Position numbers and translations under genes: made by a program
Shown here: in pieces, positions 23,596 through 35,700 of the stretch
How the letters are laid out: every line of letters starts with the position of its first letter
Position numbering within the stretch: position 1 is the first letter of the stretch
The notes under the pieces: generated by a model
Seen by the model: the letters and a program-made list of their open reading frames with translations, nothing else
Database searches by the model: none
What the model was told of the DNA's origin: nothing
Assembly: GCF_020085105.1 (NCBI RefSeq)
Contig: NC_058058.1
Coordinates: 9,697,675 to 9,761,674 of the forward strand
Direction of reading: 5' to 3'
From: Siniperca chuatsi
Taxonomy: Eukaryota > Chordata > Actinopteri > Centrarchiformes > Sinipercidae
Length of the DNA stretch: 64,000 bases

Positions 23596-24961
23596 CTTCT
23601 ATTTTCTTTTCATACTTTTTTGTCCTTCACTTTCTTTAAGACTGCAGTTCTGCCCTTCTGCCACATAGTGTCAGTAGAGAGCTTAGTACTTTTGAAAAGC
23701 TGTATTTTTCCACATTTAAATATATCTGAGGCACTACTTGTAGCAGTTGGATTCAAACGTTTAATATGAAAAGATATTGAAACACAGAAGGACCATAAAA
23801 CACACAACTGTACCTGCATTCTTAGTGTATATCTGTGTGTTTTTGAGCTTTGTAGGAAGATTTCCTGTGGTGATAGTGGGAAAGATGCTTGTCTGGCTTG
23901 TGTGGTTGCAGTGACATTTCACATGACTGAGTAACAGCATTGGTGGGAAACATACACAGACACACACAAAACAAATATACACACATCTAACTGCACTGAC
24001 ACGATCATAAGATCTCAGTCAGGCTTATGTAATTATTTACATTTATTTAATTAGCTTTTGGATGTCCTTTAACCTTTTCATATATGGGGAAAAAAGTCAC
24101 AATGGAAATTCCAAATCAGCAAAACACATCTTTTGATTTTAAAAAATGCTGCCCCTGTATCTAGTTTACGCCATAGAAACACAGAAAACACTTTCAGACA
24201 CAAACAGGAGAAAACACTATGCTGTGACTTCTTTATATATGACTCATAAAATCTGTTTTTCCACTTTGCACGGCAGCTGTCTTTGGCAAAATGACTGGCA
24301 GGACTGAGTTGTCTTCATGTGGCTGTACCCTGTCAATTTTTCCAGAGGGAAAAGAGGAGGAGGTTCCCTCATGACTCAGGAGAACCTCAAACCACATCTC
24401 GGGACCTGCCCTTCTCCTCCTCTACTCCTCCCCTTGTTTCAGCAACTCCTTTTAACTTTGTGAGGAGGAATCCCCCGTTTTTATAGTTGGTGAGTGTCTC
24501 CTAATGTCCAGACTATCTTCCTCTAATGGTCTGCTGAAAAATGCAAGGTGTGTTTGGCTGGAAACAAAACCCCAAATGTGGCAAGAAAGCAGCTCCAAGA
24601 TTGTTTGCAGAGTAATAATCATGTCAGTTCAGCTGCTCATACTGTAGTCATGTGAAATGTTCAGCCTCTGCTTTGCCACACCCAGAAGCCATATTTCACC
24701 ATTTTCCTCTCAGAGGTTTCTTTTTGGCATGCCTCTCTACAACAGATACAACTATAAAGGAAATATGCCAGCCACAGAGACTGAGACCACATGCAAAAAT
24801 ATGTATTGTCGATGTGCCTTTTTAGAGGCTTTACTCTCCACATGTGACGCGTCAGTCGTTGCTGAGGTTGGCAAGAATGTTACAAATTCATTGAAGCTCT
24901 GACTTGACAAGACAAGTTGAAGCTGATAAATCGCAGGCAGTTCGGAGAACTTCGCCTCCTA

Positions 24962-26700
24962 CAGTGCCCAGAAATAAAGTATTCACCCCTCTTGGAAGTT
25001 CTCATGTTTTGTTGTCTTACAACTTTGAAGCAAAGTAGGTTTCATGTGGCCTTTTTCTGACACCAATCAACAGAAAAAGACCCTTAAATGTCAAAAGTGA
25101 CAACAATAATACAAAATATTTGTTTGCAGAAATATTCACCCCCCTCCAGGAGACTATTTAGTAGATACTTCTTTGGCAGCAGTTACAGCCTCAAGTCTGT
25201 GGTTAGGTCTCAGTCAGCTTTGCACATCTGAATGCTACAAAATTCCCCCATTCTTTGCTCAAACTCAGGTTGCCACAAATTATCGATTGTGTTGAGATCT
25301 GGACTCGGATTTGGCCACTCCAGGACATTAACATTGTTGTTTTTAAGCCGTACCTTTGTAGATTTGGCTTTATGCTTGGAGAAAAATCTTCTTCCAGGTT
25401 GCGGGTTTCTTGCATCTGCATCCAGCTTTTCTCCAGGATTTCCCTGTATTTTGCTGCATTCATTTTAGCCTCTCCCCTCACTTTAGAGTCTCCCACATGC
25501 CTTCTGGCAAACTGTAGGCCAGATGTCATGTATGATTTTTAGCCGTTCTAGCAGCGTGGCTCTGGGTATGGGAACGTCAGTCTGTCAGCCGCAGCCACTT
25601 TGGTCCGGACTGAAATATCTCAACAATTATGAAATGGATTGTCATGAAATTTGGTAGACATTGATGATTCCCGGAGGATAAATTCTACTGACTTTGGTGA
25701 TCCCCTGACTTTTCTACTAGTGCCACCAGGAGGTTCACATTGTTTTTTGTATTTAGTGAAATATACTGAACAACTATTTGCCATGAAATTTGGTTTAGAT
25801 ATTCATGGTGCCCAGAGGATGCATTTTACTTTTGAATTTTCCTGTAGTACCACCAGCAGGTCAAAGTTTTCACTTATTTTAATTTGTCCAACAGTTTTAT
25901 TAATGACCAAATATTTGCAAAACTAATGACATTCCCATCAGTCTCAGCTGTACTTTGTGTTTAGCGCTATTTAGCAAATGTTAGCATGCTAACACGCTAA
26001 ACTATGACAGTGAACATGGTAATCATTGTACCTAACATCAGCATGTTAGCATTGTCATTTTGAGAATGTTAGCATTTAATTCAAAGTGCCGCTGTACCTA
26101 AGTACAGCCTCACACAGCCGCTAGCATGGCTGTAGACTACAACTGCACAGTTCTTCAATCTCAGCCTCTGAAGCTTGTTACTCCCTCTGAAGTGTCACAG
26201 GTCTCTTGGTGGCCTCGCTCACTCGTCTCCTTCCTCCTCCAGACAGATTTACAGCTGTGCCATACTCTTTCGATTTCTTAAAGATTGATTCAACTGTACT
26301 CCAAGTAACTGTGAAATGTTCTTGTATCCGTCCCCTGACTTGTGCTTTTCAATCACATTTTTGTGGAGTTGCTTGGAGCGTTTCTTCGTCCAACGGTGAA
26401 GGTTTTGCCACAATACTGACTCACCAAAAATTGAACCTTATACTGCAATCAACTGAAATCCCTTGGCTACACACAGATGATCTCTGTTTAACTAATTATG
26501 GGACTTCTAAATGCAATTAGAAGTCAAAGGGCTGAATACTTATGAAAACATGTATTTTGTATTTTATATTTATAATTAATTTAGATCACTTTGTATAGAT
26601 TTGTTTCCACTTTGACATTTAAAGGTATTTTTCTGTTGATCAGTGTCAAAAGAGCCACATTAAATCTACTTGGATTCAATGTTGTAAAACACCACAACAT
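24962..26700 (-). mobile_element. Degenerate Tc1-like DNA transposon with a nested repeat
   Basis: The left end reads TA|cagtgcccagaaataaagta followed by 'ttcacccct'. Inverted arms of roughly 100 bases match: 'gacaccaatcaacagaaaaa' near 25060 pairs with 'tttttctgttgatcagtgtc' near 26627, and 'cttaaatgtcaaa' with 'tttgacatttaaag'. The outermost right end is missing. On the minus strand an open stretch at 25203-25529 contains MNAAKYREILE, the block before the DDE catalytic region in Tc1 transposases, but the rest is eroded and no full transposase remains. An unrelated repeat (25596-26140) splits the transposase region. Confidence 0.8.
25596..26140. repeat. Percomorph dispersed repeat nested inside the Tc1-like element
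   Basis: Sequence with internal near-repeats 'ccatgaaatttggt', 'agcatgctaacacgctaaac' and 'tgttagcattgtcatttt'. The Tc1-like sequence resumes after about 26150. I recognise the family from memory as common in spiny-rayed fish. The nesting shows that it arrived after the Tc1-like copy. Confidence 0.7.
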
Positions 26701-29627
26701 AAACTAGCTGTTTATGTTAATATTTAAACTTCCCTGTTTTTGTTTCTCCTCAACTTCATGTCATTTCCCTATTGACTTTGCTGACAATGCTGTGACTGAT
26801 GGAATAAGGATTAGTTTGGCTGGTTTCTCCCACACTCCCTCTTTCTAAGTGACAACAGTTGAGAAACTCAGAGGATCTGTGGGCACAACAATAGAGGCAT
26901 TTCACCAGGCCCAAACAGCCTCCCACTCAGAAAAGTATTTCAAAACGATGACTCTGAAGATGCCATTTCATAACTGTTCCCCCCTCCAGGAAACCAAATC
27001 ATGCCCCTTTTTAAAGTTACATGCAGAGATAATCATTAAACGGCTCACGTTGACATTTCATGGCTCCAGTTGTCAGTCATTCGCTTAATGCTTTTGTTGT
27101 CTCTCTCCAAGGATGTTTGCAAACATTCGGAGGCAAACAGACACAGAAAAACTCTTGGGGACAAACTCTTGGCAAGACCAGACTTGCTAATGTGAACAAT
27201 TTAAGTCTTTGAAGTCCTGTCTGTGAAATGAAGTCAAGGAAAGCTGTTTCATCACTGTGTCTCATTTATCAAGCTCCGAATGGGAGGAAGGATCCACAGA
27301 AACCTCCGTTCCTCAGTTTTGGTCTGAGCAATTGATTCTTCTGCAACACTTGTTTTACACTTCAAGCCATTCAAACACATTGTTATCTGGAAGACACACA
27401 GTATTTGCATCAGTGACAAAATCTGTGTAATTTCTAAAGGCTAAATACAGGGCAAACATGTCACTGTTAACCCTTTTCTAACTATTTTGAGCCAAAACCA
27501 CATTTGGAAAAATTTTATATTTCACCTTTGAGATTCCTCATGCATCACTTCTCAACTTCAAAGCAAACCACGAGACCTGGTTTTACTGAAAAACAAACAC
27601 AATTATGCAAAAAAGTGACCCAATTACAGGTATAGTAGTACAGAACTCCCCACACTGTAGCTTCAGTGCAAATATGAATCTCTTCTTCACATTCACAAAC
27701 TTCAATTTCTCATGCAGAGTTTTCATTCACACGTTTACAGAGGGTGATGTACTGTACAACCACAGGCTTTGAAATGATTTCTGAGCATCATTTCACAAGG
27801 TCAAAATCTTAGCAACTTTTATTTGAGCCCTTATTATTTCGACTGTCTGAGAATCATCTGGTTGTTTCAGCTCTGGTAATATTTGGGTTGCATTACATGC
27901 TGTTGTACACAGTTGTACAGCACGTATATTATATGGTGGGTTTTTCTGTTTTCTAGAAAACAAAGAATCCTGCACACTGTCACTTAAACTGAACGCTTTG
28001 GTTTCAATTATTAGCTTTACACAGATCATGTCGGCTGCATTATACTGTTCAGGTGTTGCTGTCTGTTATTTTGTAAATGTGTTGTGGCTTTAGTTGCGGT
28101 ACCGCCTCCAGGAAAACCTGCAGATAATTTGACTGACATCTGAGGGCTGAAACGAAGCCAGCTAAAAATCAAGTGTCACTTCTTATTATTGCTTCCAGAG
28201 CACTCACACATACTTGCTTGTCAGGTGGAGTAAAAGATTACTCTGAATATTAAGAGTTTGCATACGAGTTGACTGTGTGTAATTTATGCGTAACCTTAGA
28301 TCAGTTACAGTATGTTCTGCAGTGGTTATTTTATAACATTAGTGAAACGGTATTACTGCTTTAGCTGATGTTCACAGTGCACACTAACAGGAAATACAGA
28401 GGAGAGATCCACCAAAACAGGGGCAGACGTAATTATTATTAAACCACTATAATTTTTTATTTTTTTCTTTAAAATGTCCTATTTCCTTTAAATTTCCTGT
28501 AAATAACGAGTGCAGAGGCTACCAAAATAAGCTTAGAGTCAATGGGAGTAGTCCTGACTAAGTAGAAGAAGTGGATAATGAGGAGTTGACTCAAGAATTA
28601 CATGTTTATTCATGCACCAAGAGAAATATAAGTTTATACTGTATGATAGGACCTTTTGGGTGTTCCTACCAGCTGCTGTGGACCAACATAACAGCCTGCC
28701 TTTGCCTTGCTGTATGTTAAGACTACTGTCTTGTACTCGAAGAACACAGTCAAGCTAAAAAGAGGCTGCTGGGCCAACATCAGTTGAGGATTGTCCAGCA
28801 GCTGTGGAGGAACTTTTCTTAAGCTGTTGATTTACCAGGAGATTTTAGAGAAAATAGTAAATTCTCTATATAATATATTGTATGTGCGTGTGTTGAATAC
28901 AGCTTCAGGCCATAATAAACTGGGATACTGCATGTGATCTGTTAACTGAATCACTTTGAACAAGAGGTGTGGTGGATAACTGCACCAGGAGAACAAAAAG
29001 TAATTATTTAGTCAGTTATGTTAAAAAAAACAAAACACACACACTTCCAATCATGGTTGATTTGTCCCTGAGAAGTTCTTCGTCTTCTTATGTTTTTATG
29101 TTATGTACTGAGTTGTACTCATGTGGATCTTTATTTTTTGGTTTGTATTTTATTAGTTTGCGCTGATGAAATTTGGGTTTAAGATTCTGTTGTTTATGTT
29201 GCATGATTTGTGTGTAAGATCTTTGGAAATAAATGTTCTGACTTTAACATGTTACCCGTGGATTTGTGTGTTTTGTCAAACCATAAATAAATCAAATCAA
29301 ACTTTAATGAGTTAAGAAAACACCTTTGTTTTGTCCTTTTAAATGATTCTTTTAGTCCAATTAGGAGAGTTTTCTCAACCCATAAAGGAACTTTTAATTC
29401 ACCAGTTTATCTGGAAATGTTGAAGTAACCAATTTTGTTAGAACTGTGGTCTTCACTGGACAGCAATGGGGTTAGTATCCCAGAAAAATTATAATTTTTA
29501 CCAGATGTGAGATGCAATAAAGCACACTAGGATCTTCATAAAGACACATTTAAGTCCCAAAGAAATACAAAAAATCCCAAAAGATATGCATTACTTCAGT
29601 GGTATGGGCACTATTATGGATTAAAAT

Positions 29628-30002
29628 CAGAGGTGGAAGAAGTATTTAGATCCTTTAAGTAAAAGTACCAATACAACAAAGTGAGCAATCACACTCATAC
29701 TTAAGTAAAAGTACAGCAAAATGTAATTCAAGTATCAAAAGTAAAATTACTTGTTCTGCAGAAAAATTGCTCGTTTAAAAAAAAAATCACTGGTTTAATC
29801 TTTAAAAATAAATGTGATGTATTTAATAAGTTTATCATGTGTTTTGTAGGTAAATTGATATAGTGGAGTAAAAAGTACAATATTTGCCCCCGAAATGTAT
29901 AAAGTAACACAAAATGGAAATACTCAATAGAAGTACAAACACCTAAAATGGTACTTAAGTACAGAACTTAGTATGTATGTACTTAGTTACCTTCCACCAC
30001 TG
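29628..30002. mobile_element. hAT-like non-autonomous element with 8-bp target duplication
   Basis: Ends are CAGAGGTGGAAG and CTTCCACCACTG, imperfect terminal inverted repeats. The flanks are 'attaaaat' (29620-29627) and 'attaaaag' (30003-30010), an 8-base duplication with one mismatch, as expected for hAT insertions. The interior is made of 'taagtaaaagta' and 'gtacttaagtac' motifs. No transposase is encoded. It lies about 230 bases before the TATA box of the first Ly6 gene. Degraded relatives lie at about 34380-34765 and 47740-48170. Confidence 0.8.
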
Positions 30003-30229
30003 ATTAAAAGGTCATAAACTCACTTTTGAGCACCACCAAAACACTATAAATCCATATAGGGATATTGTAAAGACACATGAGGGGTTAAATACAACATCAC
30101 CATGCATGATGTAATATGCCCCTACCTGTGAATCACACAGGTGGGAGAGCGTAAAAACAAACTGGGTGGATATTCCAGGAGACCTCCTCTGATTGAATAA
30201 CTGTGACGTTTGGATGGGAGGGGGAAGAT

Positions 30230-30236
30230 TATAAAT
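30230..30236 (+). promoter_or_regulatory. TATA box of first Ly6 gene
   Basis: TATAAAT located about 120 bases before the ATG at 30353, which leaves room for a start site near 30260 and a 90-base leader. No other core element is evident. Confidence 0.5.
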
Positions 30237-30352
30237 GCAGGGATGGCGGATAAAAAAGTTCGTTGTTTGATCAATAACGGTCTGAGTCCTCACAGGCAGC
30301 CAGCCTCTCCTGAAAGTCCAATTTATAACCTTATTCCTGTCTTTTTTCCAAG

Positions 30353-32679
30353 ATGAACAGAGTTATTCTCCAGCTTATTGCAGTCGGAGTCTGCTTTGCA
30401 GTCGGTAAGAAAATACTCTAAATTATTATTATTTTTATTTTTTCATTATTTTAAAGCGTTTTACTTGCAACTTGGCCTTAAAAACAGAATTTATGCAAAC
30501 TGAACAGCCTCATATTTCAAAGAGAACGTTTAAATATTTTCCTCGACAAAATCTACGTTTTTCTACATGAAGTTTGCTGCGTCTGTTTTATTATATCATG
30601 TGTCTGCAGTATTGCTGCGTTCAGAAGTAACATCTCATTTTTGCAAGTTTTAGATTATGTTAATTTTCTAGATTTTACTTCTGCATCAAGCTTTTATGTT
30701 TTCCATGGTACAGACGAGAAAAAATGCTCTCCTTCACGTTTTTTCCTGGCAACACGAATCAGATCCTGTCATACAAGTTTTGTTCCAGTTAAAACTGGAG
30801 TCAAAGTATTTGACTGTTCTGGAGGGATTTGGGATGTGTGTGTCATGTTTTTTTACGTTTACTAGATGTGCCAAGTGCTGAAGGGTGCAGAGCTGGAGGC
30901 TGTTGCCTGACTGGGTGTGTTCAGTCTTTATGCCAGGGGTGTTTTCACATCATTTTAGGGGCAGGGGGCCCAAAACAAGATGTGGACACCTGTTCAAATC
31001 TGACAATTTACCCAGTGATGCATCAGTAAACAAAAAGTAAAAGGTACATCGAGTTGTGTTATGCAAATTCACAAAACTGGCAACACTAATTTCAGGTTAA
31101 TGTAGTCATGTGTTTTGGTTACTGTCATATTCTGATGAAATCAGTTATCTCTTCCTGGTTTTGCAGGGTGTGTTTTAGTCTCTCATTGTTAGTCAACTCA
31201 TTTGACTGTTTCAGATGAGATAATGAACAGTGAAGCTCTCATTGTAACATCCCCTGTTTGGTTGTTATATCCAAACTCTCTCAGTGACATCTGAAAGAGC
31301 CACCAGTCAAATGATTTGGGATAGTTGAAATAGTTAGCTAAAGTAATAAAAACAATGTTGAAATAGTTAAAAAATAATGAAAAGTTGAAAAAGTTTGCTA
31401 AAGTTAATGAATAAACAGTTGAAATAGATAGCTAAAAGTAAAAAAAAACTGTTGAAATAGTCAGCTAAAGGTAATGAATAAACAGTTGAAATAGTTAGCT
31501 AAAGGTAATGAAAAAACAGTTGAAACAGTTAGCTAAAGGTAATGAAAAAACAGTTGAAACAGTTAGCTAAAGGTAATGAAAAAACAGTTGAAACAGTTAG
31601 CTAAAGGTAATGAAAAAACAGTTTGAACAGTTAGCTAAAGGTAATGAATAGACAGTTGTGGAGGAAGATAATCACACAATCATAATGCAAGAAAATGGTT
31701 TAATAATTTACCAACGTTTCGACATGAAATATAAAAAAGCTGCTAAATATTAGAATGATACATGTGATCAAAAGTTAGGCATCTCCATATGATTATCAAA
31801 AAGGATAGTGTCTAGAATACAACCTTATCATGACACATAATGTTAGGAGAGACCAGGCAGATCATATTGTAATTATGTGTGTCCTGGAAAGGCTGTATTC
31901 TAGACACTATCCTTTTTTATATTTATATGGAGATGTTGTTTTGACATTATGCATAACTTAACTTTCCAATCAAACTGCTTCCCTAAGCAGAAGACACCGC
32001 CTTGGACTCTTGGAATGTATAATGTGCATTTTTCACTAATTTCCAACATTTTACTGAAGAATTACCAACAGATTTACCTCGTAAGATTCAACAGAATGAG
32101 TTAGATTCTGCCAGATGAAACGCAGTAGCTGCAGAGTTTTGCTGTGTTTACCATCTGTGCACATCCCAGGCTTTACTCTAATGCTATTATTACAGGTTGG
32201 GGTTAGGCTGCCTTTTTGTGGTATGAGGATGTTCTTTTTTGTGTTTTTTTCCAGACATTACTAAAAGACTGAATCATGTCTCAACCTGCCAGCCACTGCA
32301 TGAGAAATTCCTCACCCTGTAACAGTTGAGGCTTCGCCCAAGCCTCATATTTCCCTTCTACAGAGGGTCTGCAGATGGGTGCGCTATAAGGGCCATTTGT
32401 TCTTCTGCTATTGTGTTTTGAGGCTGTTGTAGTCCATTTTTTGTCCTTGGGATCCCCTCACCTCTGTTGTTTCTGTCTCCTGTTTCAAACCACACCCATC
32501 GTAGCGGGAAACTATATTCCCATCCTGGCTGCTTTTTATAGTTTCAGGTGAAAACTTTGACCTTAAACCTACAAATACTTTACTTAAGTAGTTGTTTGTG
32601 ACAGAAGAGTGATCCACAGATGCAGATAATTACATACTGAGGTTTCCCATCTCCCTGTACAAGTGACCAGGAGGGATGA

Positions 32680-32715
<36 letters not shown>

Positions 32716-35700
32716 TCTGGGCAAAAGTAAATCATTTCAGATGGGGGTCTGGTTGACTTTTGAAGTCAACATGTTACAGGCTACTGAGAAGTTTCCCCAA
32801 GCAACTACTTTTACATCCATATGGAGTTGGGAAGAGAAAGTCTAGAGAGGCTGTTGACTGAACGAGATACTGAAATGGAGGTGATGTTAATTTGTACAAG
32901 CCGCATTTTGATCTTTGATTTTAAGACATTTTAACCAATCGCTTTTTTTCTGGGTTTACCAGTGCAATATACAAATAATGTAGTCATTGTAATGAAACGT
33001 AGAAGCCTTGGCTGTCCATGCTTGTTTAAACAATTGAAACAAAGGATAATGAGAGTGTACAAGTACAAAGAAATTAAGAGAAAAGAAATGATAAAATAAA
33101 AATACAAAACAAAACTTTGTAAGTAGAACCAGAAGAGAACAAATTATCTTTCTGCCAAACATTTAATCCGAGTACTCATCTCATCAATGCTGGCGGCTCC
33201 CATCCTTCAAGGATGTCGGCATTGTAAGCTATAATCTATCATCATTTACACCCAAATGCAAACCAAGAATATTTACACAACACACCAGACCCGCCTGGGT
33301 GTATTTTTCTTCACCTTTTGTGAGGTTGTTAGAGGGTGATGATTATTCCTGTCCAGAGGAAGCTTTGATGGCAGTCTTTGCATATTTACCCACACATTAC
33401 TTTTCATAAACTTGTTTGCATATTCATCTCATGACATGGCATCTCATTTCAACTTTCCATGCACAGTAGGTTTGGTGCTGTAGCACATGACTCACATTGG
33501 GAGGTTAATTTTGGCCAGTTTTTCACTGTTTTTTTCCCCCACATGTTCCCCACAGTGAGCCGAGACAGTCAGAATAATACAAAGCTTTTATTGGTGAATT
33601 GGACCTAAAAGTGTGATTTTTCAGCTTGTGGGAGGCTGGTTTGAGCCACACTTAACTGCTTTTCAGCTGCTTCTGTTGGTCACGCATGGATACGCTCTTG
33701 TTGAGTTAATGTTGACACTAAAAAAATACTTGTTTTAACTAGAAACAAACTATTGTAAGATCTTTTGCAACAATGATGCCCTCAGGTGGAAATCTTTGGT
33801 ACTGACACCTCCCAAAGCACTGGTTAAAGGAAAGATGCAACGCATAACACACTATCAACTGCATCAGAGCTGTTATTCCTCTGTAATCACTTTTATTATT
33901 TTCTTATTCCTTAATGTTAGATTTAACAGGATTTTAATTTGTTATTTTCTCTCTCTCCCCTTGTGTGTTTTGAGTTCCTCAACATGTTCTTGTAGTAGAT
34001 CCTGAAGGGCTGATGCTCCATGATCTGTAGTTTTAGTGACGGAGCACTAGAGGGCAGTATAAGGCTGACGCTGCGCATTGAGGGTAATTAGTAATGTGCC
34101 ACACCGCAGAGTTCAAACAGGTCCCTTGCTGTCAAACTGGATGTCAAAGCAGAAAATCTATAAACACTTAATCTAGTTGAATTTCTATTTCTTTTTGCTG
34201 AATTTGTGACAGAATAACTCACTATAGTATTCAAATATCATCCTCAAATTTCAGTTTACTAAAGAATAGTGCTCTTGTAACTTAACTAGTGTCAAATTAT
34301 TGATCTACGCCATCTCTTAATTTTAGATTTGTTGTTTACAAATTCTGGTATTTCTACATATTTAAGGTTGTAAATCCTTTTCAGTGAGTTTAGATTGTAG
34401 GGCAGATAACCTTACTCAAGTACTGCAGGTCAGTTTTGAGCTACTGTTCTGCTACTTTATACTCAACTACAATATTATACTATTTACTCCACTACATTTA
34501 TATATATGTGTGTATGTGTGTGTCCTACTCGCATGCAACCACACAACTCGTCTTGTATTTGCAATTGGATGTCACCCTCGTAATTGTAATATTGTATATG
34601 TATTGTCTGAATAATGACTGCACTTTGGATTCTTTGAGTACTTTGCTGATATTATTTCTTTAATGAAGTAAATAGTTGAATGCAGGATTCTACCCATAAC
34701 AAAGTATTTCCACACTGTTGTATTGCTACTTTTACTTAGTCTGGATCTGAGAACTAGTCCCTGCTGGTTACTGTGACGCCTGGTTTAAGACATTTTGTCA
34801 GCACTCAGGACTTCCAGCGAGTCGTCCTCTTTCCACCAGCTGCTTTTTCCTCAGGTGTGTCCTTTCTCATGCACCTATCGCGGGGGTGCTGATGGCGGTG
34901 TGAGGGGAAGTGACATAAAAATGCTCCACATGAGTTTCCAGTAATGAGAGACACATTGTTCATACTTTCATGCCACAATGTACTTGAAGAAGCACAAGGG
35001 TGGGTTTTTAAATGCACCGACGTTGATCATTTCTCCTCAGCCATCTACGCCTTGATAATTACTCAGCTATGTAGGGCGATCTCTCACACGCCAGTCTCCT
35101 CTGTCTGTTGTTCGTTGTTGTCAAACGTGATTGACTGCGCCTGTTTTTGTATAGATACATACTTTGAAATCTTCTCTCCAGAGCCTGTTCTTTAAGGCAA
35201 TGTGCTGTTGTGTAGATAATCTGTTGGAATTAAGTGAAGGTGAAGACACAACCAATTATATGTTGAGACACTTCTGCTGCTGAACAAACTGTCTGCTGTA
35301 AGTGAACATCATTAGCTTCACTGTTCCTGTGTGACTTCACCTCAAGACTCTTCTCACCTCGATAATGAATGACAAAAGTCCTAGGCAACACAGGTTTGTT
35401 TGTGTAAATGTCTGTGTGTATATGGATGAAATTACTCAATAGCTCAGAGGATCAGGTCAAACTGGATTTCAGCAGCAACACGTTGTTCAGCATTGCAGAT
35501 CGCTTAAGTATTGCTAGGCGTGGCAGCACCGAGGTAACATGATACTTACTTTTCAGTGAACATTTTACTGTTTTGCTATTTGGTACACAGGTTTGTAAAA
35601 GCGTCAGATATTTGTAGGTGCCTTTTAGATATATTTATGGAGGTTTGTTGTCAGATAAACAGACGTTTTGTGTTTCCCTGATAAAAAAATCTGTTTTAGT

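Larger units (their letters stand above)
23600..30229. other. Intergenic region between CSNK2B and the Ly6 array
   Basis: No gene was recognised on either strand. It holds the Tc1-like remnant (24962-26700) and the hAT-like element (29628-30002). A stretch at about 24350-24490 contains a TGACTCA (AP-1-like) site and a 'tttttatag' box, but no exon follows. AATAAA occurs at 29228-29233 with no visible gene before it. The remainder, 26700-29600, is AT-rich with only short ORFs. Confidence 0.55.

Noticed and set aside
24350..24660. Possible promoter with AP-1-like site and TATA-like box
   Set aside because: No exon, start codon context or splice donor follows that would support a gene.
31315..31665. 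Regular repeats that could suggest a CRISPR array
   Set aside because: The units are contiguous, with no unique spacers, in a vertebrate intron; this is a minisatellite.
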